From Opitutaceae bacterium (GTDB lineage Bacteria; Verrucomicrobiota; Verrucomicrobiia; Opitutales; Opitutaceae), in the NCBI GenBank assembly GCA_016711225.1, contig JADJTK010000052.1, positions 310,001-374,000 of the forward strand: a stretch of DNA of 64,000 nucleotides, written 5' to 3'. Each line of letters begins with the position of its first letter. The first letter of the stretch is position 1. A program made the translations under genes and the position numbers. The notes beneath the pieces are model-generated. The model did not search any database, was not told the origin of the DNA, and saw only the letters and a program-made list of their open reading frames with translations. Positions 1 to 9,169 of the stretch are shown one piece after another.

Positions 1-304
1 CGCCATCGATCGGTTGCGAGAAGATGTGCGGCTGCGAATCGCACGCGTGACGTAAGCGGCAAAGGGCCCTCTCCCCGTAGCGAAGTTCGCAGGAGCTTCA
101 GGATCGTTCCGCCGTTCGGGCCAACGTCGCGGCCCCATCAACCGTAGCGGAAGCGCTTCGCTTCCGCAGGGAACGCAAGGCGTTCCGCTACCCCACAAGC
201 ACCCTTGAATCCCGGCGCTCGTTTCCCGTTTGAGCAGGGAGGCGGGCTTCCGTGATTCTCCACCGTCGCCTCCCTCTTGTCACTTGATACTTGTTACGTG
301 ACCC
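1..304. other. Intergenic spacer with two small hairpins
   Basis: No gene is visible. Two adjacent perfect hairpins occur at 147-155/159-167 (GCGGAAGCG with its complement) and 170-176/180-186 (GGAACGC with its complement), together framed by GTAGC and GCTAC. Further on, 270-340 reads as low-complexity 'cttgttacttgtc' text. Similar compact palindromes recur between genes elsewhere in the window, so this is probably part of a dispersed intergenic repeat family. Confidence 0.5.
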
Positions 305-391
305 TTGATCCTGGTCCTTGTCACTTGTCCCTTGCCCCTTGTTACTTGTCGCTCCTCCCACGCCTCCGCCGCCTCCGCCGCCCACCGAACC

Positions 392-1375
392 GTGCTCTTC
401 GCCTTCCTCACTACCTTCCTCTGGTCGTTCAGCGCCATCCTGGCCCGCAGGCTGGTCCAGTCGCTTGGCAGCACCCTGGCCAATTTTAGCCGCAGCATCG
501 TTGCGACCGCCCTGCTCGCCCTGTGGGCCTTCAGCGCCGGCCATGGCACCGACGGCGACGGCTTCCACTGGTATCTGCTCAGCGGCGTCGTGGGTTTCGG
601 CTTCGGCGACATCTCCCTCTACTTCGCCCTCGCACGCATCGGCTCACGGCTGACGCTGCTGCTCACCCAGTGCCTGGCCGCGCCGCTGGCCATCCTCATC
701 GAATGGCTCTGGCTCGGCACCGCCCTCACCCCGTTCCAGTTGCTCTGCGGGGCCGGCGTGCTCGTGGGCGTCTCCGCCGCTCTGATTCCCAAGGACAACC
801 CCCACATCCCCAAGGCCACACTCTGGAGCGGCATCGCCTTCGGCTCGCTCGCCGCCCTTGGCCAGGGACTGGGCGCTGTCATCAGCCGCAAGGCCTTCGC
901 GCTCTCGCTGGCCTCGGGCGTGCGTATCGACGGCGGCACTGCCGCCTTCCAGCGCATCCTCGGCGGCCTGGTGTGCGGGCTGCTCGCCTGGTGGCTGTTG
1001 CGGCACCGCGAAGGGGAACAGCGCTGGTCGAGCCTCACCGGGGCGCTGCGCCTCCGCCGGTTCCAGTTCACCCTGCTGGCCGCCGCGCTCTGCGGCCCGG
1101 TGCTGGGGGTCGCCTGCTACCAATGGGCCCTGGCCACCGCCCCGAGCGGGGTCGTGTTGCCGATCGTGGCGCTGTGCCCGATCGCGATCATCCCCTTTAG
1201 TTGGTGGCTCGAGGGCGACCGCCCCAAGCCGCGCTCGCTGCTCGGCGGGGCGCTCGCCGTCGCCTGCGCCATCGCTGGCACGGGCCCGCTGAAACGGAAA
1301 ACGAGGTTCTGGCGAACGTCCAGCGGTAGCCGGCGGGTTGGCCATGGTGCCGGTAAGATTGGACACCAGCCCTAG
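392..1375 (+). CDS. DMT superfamily (EamA-type) transporter
   Basis: The product has about ten hydrophobic segments in two EamA-like halves, the usual architecture of drug/metabolite transporter family permeases of about 300 residues. The first half begins with a TM segment containing WSFSAILARRL; the second half ends with a segment around GVVLPIVALCPIAIIPFSW. The frame is open from 305, but the residues before about 392 come from the low-complexity spacer, so I prefer the GTG at 392 (327 aa). The tail after GTGPLKR looks like read-through of non-coding sequence. The substrate cannot be read from the sequence. Confidence 0.75.
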   Translation: MLFAFLTTFLWSFSAILARRLVQSLGSTLANFSRSIVATALLALWAFSAGHGTDGDGFHWYLLSGVVGFGFGDISLYFALARIGSRLTLLLTQCLAAPLAILIEWLWLGTALTPFQLLCGAGVLVGVSAALIPKDNPHIPKATLWSGIAFGSLAALGQGLGAVISRKAFALSLASGVRIDGGTAAFQRILGGLVCGLLAWWLLRHREGEQRWSSLTGALRLRRFQFTLLAAALCGPVLGVACYQWALATAPSGVVLPIVALCPIAIIPFSWWLEGDRPKPRSLLGGALAVACAIAGTGPLKRKTRFWRTSSGSRRVGHGAGKIGHQP

Positions 1376-1842
1376 GAAAACAGAAGGCGCGCGCCGCATT
1401 GCTGCGGCGCACGCCGGGCCACCGTGTGGGGGCGATGACGCCGCGAAGTAGGTGGGCACGTTCTCCCTGCGCAAGCCGGGAGCTCCGCCCTCTGGAGACC
1501 GGCGAGAACAAGCCTAGGGCAAACACCCTACCCGCGAACCCGCCTTGTCTTCCGGTCCGCAGCGCCGTTCCCCCAACGTCGTTGCCCGTTGGCCGCCGCG
1601 GCAGCTGGACAGCGCAGCCGTTCCGCCCGGCCGCAAGGGGCCGCGGCGCCGTGCCTTCGCATCCGCTCTTTCACTTCGGCGTTCAACCGCAACCCGTCGG
1701 GCGGCTGGTGCTCCTCCTCGCTACCCGCTACTCGCTACTTTCCCTTGGCCCTTCCCTCGCCCCCGTTCTGGCTTCTTCATTCTGCCTTGGGTCTTCCGCC
1801 CTTGGCCTTGCCCACCGCCGCTCCCGCCCCATGATCCCGGCC
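1376..1842. other. Intergenic spacer, no gene seen
   Basis: A long frame is open through here on the + strand but its translation is biased and compositionally unlike a protein. At 1601-1625 there is a copy of a short repeat (CTGGACAGCGCAGCCGTTC) that recurs at 7558-7582 and, inverted, at 41332-41357. Nothing else is recognisable. Confidence 0.5.
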
Positions 1843-2895
1843 ATGTACAAGATCATCGGTGGCGACGGCCGCGAGTACGGGCCAGTCTCCTCGGCCCAAA
1901 TCGCACAGTGGATCGCGCAGAATCGCGCCAACGCCCAGACCGTGGCCCAGGCCGAAGGCTCCACCGAATGGCTCCCGCTGGCCCAGCAGCCCGAGTTCGC
2001 CGCCAGCTTCGCCGCCCGCAGCCTGCCCCCGCCCATCCCGGGCGCCGCCGCCCCGGATCTGCCCGGCACCTCCGGCCCGACCTACTCCGCTCCCGCGCCC
2101 GCAGCCCCCTCCGCGCCGGCCGACCCCGCCGCCGCCGCCCACGCCTGTGCCGACCGGCCCTACCGCCTGAGCGTGCTCGATACACTGACACGCGGCTGGG
2201 AGATCGTCACCGCCAACTTCTGGCTCACCGTAGGGGCCTCCTTCGTGGCCATGCTGGCCAACGCGGTGGCCTCCTCCCTGCCGCTGGTGGGCCTGGTGGC
2301 CTCGATCGGCCTTTCCCAGGTGTTCTACGCCGGGGTCTACTGGCTGCTCCTGCGGGTGTCGCGCGGCGAGCCGGCCGAGTTCGGCGATGTGTTCGCCGGC
2401 TTCACGCGCGGGTTCCACCAGCTCGTGCTGCTCTCGGTGGTGATGTTTTTCTCCCTGGGCGCACTGGCCCTCATCGCGGCCGGCCCGCTGCTCTGGGCGC
2501 TCTTTCAAAGCGGGGTATTCTCCGGCGCCCAACCCGACCTCACCCAATTGCGAGGCCCGCTGCTGGCGCTGCCCGTGCTCACGCTGCCCCTGCTCTATTT
2601 CGCGGTCGCGTGGATCTTCGCCCCGATGCTCGTCATCGATCGAGGGCTCACGTTCGGGGAGGCGATGGAGCTCAGCCGCAAGGTCGCCACCCGGCGCTGG
2701 TTCAAGCTCTTCTTCCTCTATCTGGCCTTCATCCCGTTGATGATCGCCGGCCTGCTCTGCTTCATCGTCGGTATCTTTGTGGTGAGTACCCTCCTGTACG
2801 CCAGCTACGCCGCCGCCTACGAGACAGCCTTCGCCGACCAGCCGGATGCCTCCGCCGACCCGCGCCGGCCGGGCGCTCACGAGTGGCGCCGCTGA
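1843..2895 (+). CDS. GYF_2-domain integral membrane protein
   Basis: The N terminus (residues 1-55, starting MYKIIGGDGREYGPV) matches the GYF_2/DUF4339 fold, recognised by YGPV, the QIAQWI helix and a later W. A proline/alanine-rich linker follows to about residue 110, and then a C-terminal membrane domain of about 240 residues with five or six TM helices. GYF_2 plus a membrane domain is a common layout in Verrucomicrobiota and Planctomycetota; the function is unknown. An ATG at 1831 is also possible, but 1843 fits the usual family start. It is transcribed alone, with about 200 bp of spacer before opgG. Confidence 0.75.
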   Translation: MYKIIGGDGREYGPVSSAQIAQWIAQNRANAQTVAQAEGSTEWLPLAQQPEFAASFAARSLPPPIPGAAAPDLPGTSGPTYSAPAPAAPSAPADPAAAAHACADRPYRLSVLDTLTRGWEIVTANFWLTVGASFVAMLANAVASSLPLVGLVASIGLSQVFYAGVYWLLLRVSRGEPAEFGDVFAGFTRGFHQLVLLSVVMFFSLGALALIAAGPLLWALFQSGVFSGAQPDLTQLRGPLLALPVLTLPLLYFAVAWIFAPMLVIDRGLTFGEAMELSRKVATRRWFKLFFLYLAFIPLMIAGLLCFIVGIFVVSTLLYASYAAAYETAFADQPDASADPRRPGAHEWRR

Positions 2896-3095
2896 GCCCG
2901 CAGCCAACGAGCCCCTCTGCTGTAGGCACCGCGTTGGGGTGGCCGCTCTTCCGCTTGTAGGCCACCGCGTCGAGGTGGCTCCACTTCACCGGTAGGCCTC
3001 CGCGGTGCGGTAGCCCCGCCGCCCTTGCAGAAACTTGCAACCTTTTCGCCCCGAGACTGACTCAGGAATTCCGCTTCCCCCTGGCGGCCTACCGC

Positions 3096-4587
3096 ATGAA
3101 GCTGGCCCTTTTCCTTCCACTACTGCTCGCGCCTCTCGCCGTCGCCCAAGTCGAGCGCGCGCAGATCGATTTCGCCACCGTGCGTGCGCTTGCCGCCGAG
3201 CGTGCCGCCGCCCCCTTCGCCGAGCGCGGTGAGCCGATGCCCCGCCGCCTCGCCGAGTTTACTCCGGCCGAGGTCGGCGCGATCCGTTTCGTGCCGGAGT
3301 ATGCCCTGTGGCGCTCCGACCGCCTGCCCTTCCAGTTGCAGCTCATCCACCCGGTCCTCGGCGCCCCGCCCGCGGCCCTGCGCGAATTCAGCGCCACCCA
3401 TGTGCAGCCGCTGCCCTTCGTGGGCAGCTATTTCACCTACGGCATGCTGCGCAATCCGCCCCGCCTGCTTCCGGAAATGGGTTACGCCGGCTTGCGCGTC
3501 CACAGTGCGCTCAACCGCGCCGAACACTTCGACGAGGTGCTCGTCTTCCCCTCCGGCGACATACTTTCGTGCGCTCGGCGCCGGCCAGAACTTCGGCCTT
3601 TCGCGCGGGCTTACCCTCGACAGCGGCCCGCTCACGCCCTCCGAAGAACACCCGCGTTTCACCGACTTCTGGATCGGCCGCCCCCTGCCCGGCGCCACCT
3701 CCCTCACCCTCTACGCCCTGCTCGACAGCCCGCGGGCGGCCGGCGCCTACGAGTTCCTCCTCACCCCCGGGGCCACCACCCTGGTCGAGGTGCGCGCCGT
3801 CGTCACCTTCCGCACCACCGTCGCCCAGCCGGGCTTCGCTCCCCTGTCTGGGATGTTCTGGTACGGTGAGAACACCGACCGGCCCGCCGGCGAGCCCCGC
3901 CCCGAGGTCCACGAGGCCGACGGCCTTTCCGTGCAACTGGCCGACGGCACCACCTTCTGGCGCCCGCTCCAAAACCCCGCCGGCCCCTTCGGCTCCGGCC
4001 TGGCCGTGGAAAAGCTGCGCGGCTTCGGCCTGCTCCAGCGCGACCGCCTTTTCGACCACTACGGCGACCTCGACTCCGATTTCCACCACCGCCCCTCCGT
4101 CTGGGTCGAGCCGCTGGGCGACTGGGGCCCGGGCCGCGTGCAACTGGTCGAGCGCCCCGCCCACGGCCCGCTCGACAGCAACATCTCCGTCTTCTGGGTA
4201 CCCGACCGCCTCCCCGCCCCCGGCACCCCGCTCGAACTGCGCTACCGCCTGCATTGGACCCAGGAGCCGCCCACCGCCCCCGCCGTGGCCCCGGTGATTG
4301 CCACCCATGTGGGCAACTTGGAGCCCCTCGGTCGCCTCTTCTGGATCGATTTCGCTGGCGACGACATCGCCTGCCGCGACAACGGCGCGCCTGATGCCGA
4401 CCTCCAGATCGGCCCTGGGGCCCGCCTGCTCCGGAAGTCGGTGCGCAAAAACCCCGCCGACGCCTCCTGGCGCGTGGCCCTCGAGGTGGTCGCCGAGGCG
4501 CCTGGTCGCGCCGTCGAGCTGCGTTGCCGCCTGCGCGCCGGCTACACCCCGGTAAGCGAAACCTGGGTCTACTCCTGGATGCCATGA
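3096..4587 (+). CDS. opgG: Periplasmic glucan biosynthesis protein OpgG/MdoG (frameshifted)
   Basis: OpgG proteins act in the periplasm on osmoregulated glucan chains made by OpgH. The N terminus MKLALFLPLLLAPLAVAQ is a signal peptide, followed by the MdoG beta-sandwich, with landmarks RFVPEYALWR, VGSYFTYG and GLRVHSALN. The frame breaks near 3562: FPSGD in the first frame must continue as YFRALGAGQNFGLS in the next, a one-base loss. The second frame carries the rest, including FWIGRP, EFLLTPG and GNLEPLGRLFWIDF, to 4587. Reconstructed length is about 496 aa, normal for the family. The last codons overlap the next start (ATGA). Given similar breaks elsewhere, a sequencing indel is likelier than a true pseudogene. 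Confidence 0.85.
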
Positions 4588-5176
4588 GGCCGCCCCCCCC
4601 TCCCACCGACCCGGCACGGCCGCCCTTTCCCCCGCCCACCGATCCCGCCTGGAATGAGGCCCACGAGCGCGTGGAAAGCTACCTGCGCGCCCACCGTATC
4701 GCCCATCCCATCGTGCTGAGCGACCTCACCAACCACATCGTCGCCCGCGCTTGGGCCGAGGCCTCGGGCGACGTCCACGAGGAGCCGGTGACCCTCGCCC
4801 TACGGGAGGCCGACTCCGTCATCACCGCCTGGTTTGCCCGCGTGCTCGCCGGCGGCCGCACCCCCTCCCGCCGCCTGGGCGTGCGCGGGCGCCCGCCCTC
4901 GCCCTCGCCGATGCCCCGGGCCGCTGGCCCACCGCCTTTCTGGCCTCCTCCCCTCCGCCCCAGGAACTCGCCGACGCCATGCGCGCCGCCTACCTGCGAG
5001 CCGGTCCACGCCCCACGCCCATCAAGATGATGCCTCGCCCGATCTCGCTGGGCCGCATCGCCGCCGGCCTCGACTGGAGTTGGGAGCTGTTTGAGCGCTG
5101 GATACTCGTGCGCGCGCTCTTCCGCCTCGCCCTCTGCGGCGCCTTGGCCGCACTGCTCTACCTCGCCTTCCGGTGA
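4584..5176 (+). CDS. Unnamed protein between opgG and opgH (frameshifted)
   Basis: The gene starts at the ATG overlapping the opgG stop (ATGA) and, after a frameshift between about 4865 and 4900, ends at a TGA overlapping the GTG of opgH. The reconstructed product is about 197 aa: a proline-rich start, a helical region (WNEAHERVESYLRAH, LSDLTNHIVARA), then a C-terminal membrane anchor (FRLALCGALAALLYLAF). I do not recognise a named family. Double translational coupling with opgG and opgH suggests a role in glucan synthesis, for example a membrane partner of OpgH; that is inference from position only. Confidence 0.6.
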
Positions 5177-7293
5177 AGCCCACCGTCCAACCCTCCGCCG
5201 GGTGCAAGTTGCGCCGTCGCCTATTGGTGGGCACGCTCGCCGCCCTGCTCACCCTGCCCGCCATCGCCCTGATGGCCGACCTCCATTGGCGCACCGGCCC
5301 CGACGCCTGGAAGGCCGCCCATCTCGCCCTCTTCAGCGTGCTCTCGGCCCTGGTCGCCTTCGGCTGCACCCAGGCCCTCGTCGGGTTTGCCCTGCGCCGG
5401 GGCCGCGGCGCCCCCCTGCGTATCGACCCCGCGGAAACCGACGAGGCGCTGCCGCCCGGCGCCACCGCCATCGTGATGCCGGTCTACAACGAGGAGGCCG
5501 GCCGCGTCTTCGCCGGCCTGCGCGCCATCTACGAATCGCTGCGCGACGCCGACCAGCTCGGCGCCTTCCATTTCTACGTCCTGAGCGACTCCACCCAGCC
5601 CAACCGCTGGGTCGACGAGGAGGCTGCCTGGGCCGCCCTGGTGCGCGAGCTCGGGGCGGCCGACCGGCTTTTCTACCGTCGCCGCCGCCTCAACACCAAC
5701 AAGAAGGCCGGCAACCTCGCCGACTTCTGCCGGCGCTGGGGCGGGGCCTACCGCTACATGGTCGTGCTCGACGCCGACAGCCTGATGGCCGGCACCACCA
5801 TCGCCCAGCTCGTGCGCCTGATGGAGCGCCACCCGCGCGCCGGCATCATCCAGACCGCCCCGCGGCTGGTGCGCGGCCGCACGCCCTTTGCGCGCTGGCA
5901 ACAGTTCGCCAGCCGCCTCTACGGCCCGGTCTTCCAGGCCGGCCTGCACTACTGGCAGCTCGACGAATCCAACTACTGGGGCCACAACGCCATCCTCCGC
6001 CTGGCCCCCTTCATCGAACACTGCTCGCTGCCCGAGCTGCCCGGCCGTGAACCCTTCGGCGGGCGCATCCTCAGTCACGACTATGTGGAGGCCGCCCTGC
6101 TGGTGCGCGCCGGCTGGGGGGTGTGGCTGGCCGCCGAGCTGGAGGGCAGCTACGAGGAGTGCCCGGCCACGCTCATCGACTTCGCCAAACGCGACCGCCG
6201 CTGGCTCCAGGGCAACCTGCAGCACTGCTGGCTGCTCGCCGCCCAAGGGCTGCATCCCACCAGCCGGCTGCACCTGCTCCTGGGCATCCTCGCCTACGCG
6301 GCCTCGCCGCTGTGGCTGCTTTTCCTGCTGCTCTCCACCCTGCTGCTGTATCGCCAGCAGGCCACCGGCCTCACCTTCATCGCCCGCGACAGCCTCTGGG
6401 GCGGCTGGCAGGTGGGGTTCCAGGCCCAGGCAGGGGCGCTCCTGGCCGGCACCTTCACCCTGCTCTTCCTGCCCAAGGTGCTCGCCCTGCTCGACCTGGC
6501 GCTGCGCCGCGGCGGCGAGGCCTTCGGCGGCTGGCGCCGCCTGCTGCCCGGCGCCGCCCTGGAGACCGTCGCCTCCGCCCTGCTCGCCCCCATCCTCATG
6601 CTCTTCCACAGCAAGTTCATCCTCTGGACGCTGCTGGGCCGCGGCGTGGCGTGGGTGACGCAGCACCGCGGCGGCGACGGGGCGCCGGACTGGCGCGAGG
6701 CGATCCTCACCCACGCCGGCCACACCGCCACCGGACTGACCTGGGGCGCGGTGGCGGTGGCGCTCGACCCGGTATTCTTCCTCTGGTTGCTGCCGGTGCT
6801 GCTCGGCCCGGTGCTCAGTATCCCGCTCTCCATCCTCTCGGCCGCGTCGCCGGCCGCGGGCGCGCTGCCGCCCCTGCTCGCCACCCCGGAGGAGCTGCGG
6901 CCGCTGCCGGTGGCCCAGCGGCTGGAGGCTCTCGTGGCCGGGCAGGAGGTTGGCGAGCCCCCGCGCGAGTTCGCCGCCGACTACGGCCTGCTGCAGGCGG
7001 TGCTCGACCCGTATGTGAACGCCGTGCACGTCTCACTGCTGCGCGAGAAGGCGCTGCCGGCCGACGCCGACCGCGACCGTTTCACCGCGTTGCGCGAGCG
7101 GCTCATCGTCGCCGGCCCGGCCGCCTTGAGCCAGCGCGACAAGCTCGCGCTGTTGAGCGACGCCCAATCAATGATCCGGCTGCACCGTGATCTGTGGTCG
7201 CGGCCCGGGTGGCAGTTGGGCGACTGGTGGCGACAGGCGCTGCGGCAATACAACTACCTCGCCCCCGCCCCGCCCACCGCGTTGCACCGCTGA
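5173..7293 (+). CDS. opgH: Glucan biosynthesis glucosyltransferase OpgH/MdoH
   Basis: This inner-membrane GT2 enzyme polymerises glucose from UDP-glucose into the glucan backbone. The 706-aa product shows two N-terminal TM helices, then the GT2 domain with VMPVYNEE (101-108), LSDST (137-141), NKKAGNLADF (176-185), DADS (200-203) and the RRWLQGN acceptor motif near residue 338, followed by several C-terminal TM helices and a helical tail. It starts at a GTG whose TG is part of the previous stop (GTGA). A GCACCGC...GCGGTGC hairpin at 7284-7301 contains the stop codon, without a T run. It is the third gene of the coupled opg operon. Confidence 0.92.
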   Translation: MKPTVQPSAGCKLRRRLLVGTLAALLTLPAIALMADLHWRTGPDAWKAAHLALFSVLSALVAFGCTQALVGFALRRGRGAPLRIDPAETDEALPPGATAIVMPVYNEEAGRVFAGLRAIYESLRDADQLGAFHFYVLSDSTQPNRWVDEEAAWAALVRELGAADRLFYRRRRLNTNKKAGNLADFCRRWGGAYRYMVVLDADSLMAGTTIAQLVRLMERHPRAGIIQTAPRLVRGRTPFARWQQFASRLYGPVFQAGLHYWQLDESNYWGHNAILRLAPFIEHCSLPELPGREPFGGRILSHDYVEAALLVRAGWGVWLAAELEGSYEECPATLIDFAKRDRRWLQGNLQHCWLLAAQGLHPTSRLHLLLGILAYAASPLWLLFLLLSTLLLYRQQATGLTFIARDSLWGGWQVGFQAQAGALLAGTFTLLFLPKVLALLDLALRRGGEAFGGWRRLLPGAALETVASALLAPILMLFHSKFILWTLLGRGVAWVTQHRGGDGAPDWREAILTHAGHTATGLTWGAVAVALDPVFFLWLLPVLLGPVLSIPLSILSAASPAAGALPPLLATPEELRPLPVAQRLEALVAGQEVGEPPREFAADYGLLQAVLDPYVNAVHVSLLREKALPADADRDRFTALRERLIVAGPAALSQRDKLALLSDAQSMIRLHRDLWSRPGWQLGDWWRQALRQYNYLAPAPPTALHR

Positions 7294-7578
7294 GGCGGTG
7301 CGCGCAAAAGGGCGACAGATACGGGCCACAGAGGTCACGGAGGGGGAGGAGGTCGCAGAGAAATTCGTGAGTGGCGCCGTCCCTGCCTGCGTTCTGCACT
7401 CTTCCTTCTGCCTTCCGCCTTAGGCTGGCCGTCCGCGTTCGTCCTCCGTGCCCTCCGTATCCTCTGTGGTGGAATCATCCGTTTTGGTGCCGTGACCGCC
7501 CTTCAACCTCAACCTTCAACCTCAACCGGTCGGTCAACCGTCCGCCCCATCTCCGGCGTAGTTGGACGGCGCAGCCGT
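7294..7578. other. Intergenic spacer with repeat text
   Basis: No gene seen. The stretch has the 'cacagaggtcacggagg' / 'ccgtatcctctgtggtg' type of repeat that recurs near 24500-25130, 37230-37390, 54680 and 55610, and one copy (7558-7582) of the short GGACGGCGCAGCCGTTC repeat. Confidence 0.5.
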
Positions 7579-7908
7579 TCAGTCTACCAACCGCTTCATT
7601 TCCCGGCCATAGGGCCCGGTGACGTCGCGCTCCGCCCGCCTCACCGTCCAGCGCCGCAGGCGGTCGAACACCTCCGAGAGGGTCGCCTCTGGAACCTTCA
7701 CGGCGGGCTTTCCATTCAGCCGGACCTTGTAACGCCGCTCGCCCCACGCCCCTGGGGCGTCAATGAGCTCGACTTTGAGACCGGTGCGGGTGTCCTGATC
7801 CTGAAGCAAGCCCCCGAACCGGGCGAGGTCGGCATAACGCCCGGAAAGAAATTCTTCCCTGCAAATTCGCAACCCCTTGAACCAAGCAACCATCCGCACC
7901 GAGGTCAT
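7579..7908 (-). CDS. Hypothetical protein at the left edge of the cassette array
   Basis: The frame is open on the minus strand from inside the array, but the part from 7908 downward has protein-like composition: it starts MTSVRMVAWFKGLRI and contains LKVELIDAPG and YKVRLNGKPAV, about 109 aa. I recognise no family; it lacks the tyrosine-recombinase boxes expected of an integron integrase, which is what one would look for at this position. Its GC content matches the chromosome rather than the cassettes. It diverges from the first cassette, whose R' core lies only 28 bp away. An alternative start is the ATG at 7893. Confidence 0.45.
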   Translation of the reverse strand: MTSVRMVAWFKGLRICREEFLSGRYADLARFGGLLQDQDTRTGLKVELIDAPGAWGERRYKVRLNGKPAVKVPEATLSEVFDRLRRWTVRRAERDVTGPYGREMKRLVD

Positions 7909-7935
7909 AAAACGCGGTGCAGGTGAATCCCTACT

Positions 7936-7942
7936 GTTCGCC
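7936..7942 (+). repeat. Lone R' core at left edge of array
   Basis: GTTCGCC precedes the first cassette ORF by five bases, as R' cores do throughout the array. No attC palindrome is visible upstream, so this is either the crossover point of an attI-like site or the remnant of a deleted attC. Confidence 0.5.
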
Positions 7943-7947
7943 TGAAG

Positions 7948-8085
7948 ATGCACCGGGAAACAATCAGGACGCGAAAGGACCATGGGCCGTGGAGCACTTA
8001 TGTCGTCAGCTACGTCGACGATCCGCCCGAGAGAGCTGAAGCCGTAGCCTTCTTCGCAGCCAAGAAAGGCCGCCTGTTCCGATGA
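7948..8085 (+). CDS. Small hypothetical cassette protein, 45 aa
   Basis: ATG at 7948 follows the lone R' core, and the frame runs to a TGA at 8083-8085 that overlaps the next start (ATGA). The product begins MHRETIRTRKDHGPW and includes TYVVSYVDDPPERAEAV and a basic end KKGRLFR. No family is recognised. The position after an R' core and the coupling to the next gene support it as real. It may also be the N-terminal part of a longer protein interrupted by an indel. Confidence 0.5.
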   Translation: MHRETIRTRKDHGPWSTYVVSYVDDPPERAEAVAFFAAKKGRLFR

Positions 8086-8498
8086 TGGAGCTCCCGGAAG
8101 AGCTCGGTTCGCTGAGCGAGGAGGAGGGCCAGCGGTTTCTCGATTCCCATCCACTACGCAAGGAATGGTCGATTATCGAGATCGCTGATGCCTACGAATT
8201 GGCGTGTTCGGACCACGAGCTCGGTATGATCGTACAAATCCCCGAGCTTCAGATCGTGAAGATATTATCGGACAGGATCACCGACGAAGGCATTCGGCAT
8301 CTTAGCTCGCTGCGAGCGCCGGAAGTGATTTGCATCTACTCAAAGTCCGTTACCACTCGATGCCTCGAATACCTCGGAGGCCATAAGTCTCTTCGAAGTT
8401 TAGATCTACAAGGGGCTCCACGTGTATCACGTGAAGCGTACTTCTCCTTGATTGCAGAGCTTCCATTGATTGAGAGACCATATCCGCCGCCTGTCTAG
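8082..8498 (+). CDS. Cassette protein with leucine-rich-repeat-like segment
   Basis: The 138-aa product has an acidic N terminus and a central part with a leucine/isoleucine spacing like that of RNI-type leucine-rich repeats (ITDEGIRHLSSL, TTRCLEYLGGHKSLRSL, RVSREAYFSLIAELP). Such repeats usually mediate protein binding; no catalytic motif is present. It shares the first cassette with the 45-aa ORF through an ATGA overlap. The attC at 8516 follows 18 bp after the stop. Confidence 0.65.
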   Translation: MMELPEELGSLSEEEGQRFLDSHPLRKEWSIIEIADAYELACSDHELGMIVQIPELQIVKILSDRITDEGIRHLSSLRAPEVICIYSKSVTTRCLEYLGGHKSLRSLDLQGAPRVSREAYFSLIAELPLIERPYPPPV

Positions 8499-8515
8499 AA
8501 GCATGAAAAACAGAC

Positions 8516-8605
8516 GGCGAACCAGTCAGCAGAGCCAACGGCGAGATAGCGTCCGCCTTCCAATCTATTTCCACGGCTCGCCGTGGCTCACTTGAGGCGT
8601 TCGGC
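8516..8605 (+). repeat. attC site 1
   Basis: R'' GGCGAAC at 8516-8522 and R' GTTCGGC at 8599-8605. The arms CCACGGCTCGCCGTGG form a clear palindrome near the right end. It belongs to the sub-type with 'GCCTTCCAATC' in the centre, shared with sites at 11694, 18340, 18827 and 19296. Confidence 0.85.
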
Positions 8606-8621
8606 AAAACGATTTCATCAC

Positions 8622-8925
8622 ATGCCTGAATCCAACGCGAAAATCCCCGCGATCATCCGACTCAACCTATGCATTGGTGTAGGCGTGGCGCTGGGTCTAG
8701 CATACGACAATCTTTCAGTCGGAATCTCTACTGGCCTCATTTTCGGCCTGTTCACCCCGGCGAAGTATTTCGACGCCCATTTACTGGGTTCCGACGGAAG
8801 GTTCTCCAGTTCGCCGGGCTGCAATAGCTGCGGGTGCTTTCGGTTTCGTTACCCGCATATCGATCTTCGTGGCGACCTACGTGACCGGATTCGCCGTTGG
8901 CCTTTTCCGAGGGCTGGTTTCGTAG
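8622..8925 (+). CDS. Small membrane protein of a cassette (frameshifted)
   Basis: The N-terminal frame gives MPESNAKIPAIIRL followed by two hydrophobic stretches (LCIGVGVALGLAY, ISTGLIFGLF). Near 8800 the coding signal moves to another frame, reading AIAAGAFGFVTR and YVTGFAVGLFRGLVS, and stops at 8923-8925 just before the next attC. The uncorrected frame instead runs through the attC to 9038. The reconstructed protein has three or four TM helices and about 100 aa. No family is assigned. Confidence 0.55.
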
Positions 8926-8957
8926 GCGATAGGCTTCCGAGAACAGATGAAGTTGCA

Positions 8958-9046
8958 GCCGAACAAGCCACCAGAGGGAATGCCGGGGAAGCGTCCCTCC
9001 CTGCGGCAGCGTCCGGTGTCCGGCATCCCTCACCTTAGCTCTGAGG
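8958..9046 (+). repeat. attC site 2, left part, interrupted by IS110 element
   Basis: R'' GCCGAAC at 8958-8964 with palindromic interior (CCGGTGTCCGG). The site runs to CTCTGAGG at 9046, where an insertion element begins. The missing R' (CGTTCGCC) is found at 10698-10705, on the far side of the element. Rejoining the halves gives TGAGGCGTTCGCC, matching site 1, which has TGAGGCGTTCGGC. Confidence 0.75.
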
Positions 9047-9169
9047 ACATCTGTCGAGCGAAATTTGAAACTAAATTGCCGCAGCCGACGGCACCAGGGG
9101 GCTGCCCTTTTCGCGGAGCCGTTTGAGGTAAATGTCTTCGTTATAAGGGACTCCGTCATGCCAGCATTT

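Noticed and set aside
1399..1842. N-terminal extension of the GYF_2 protein
   Set aside because: Composition before 1831 is spacer-like, includes a dispersed repeat copy, and family members start at MYKIIG-like sequence.
7579..8154. Minus-strand ORF at the array edge as an integron integrase
   Set aside because: It has no tyrosine recombinase motifs (no R...HxxR...Y pattern) and is only about 109 aa when started at the cassette border.
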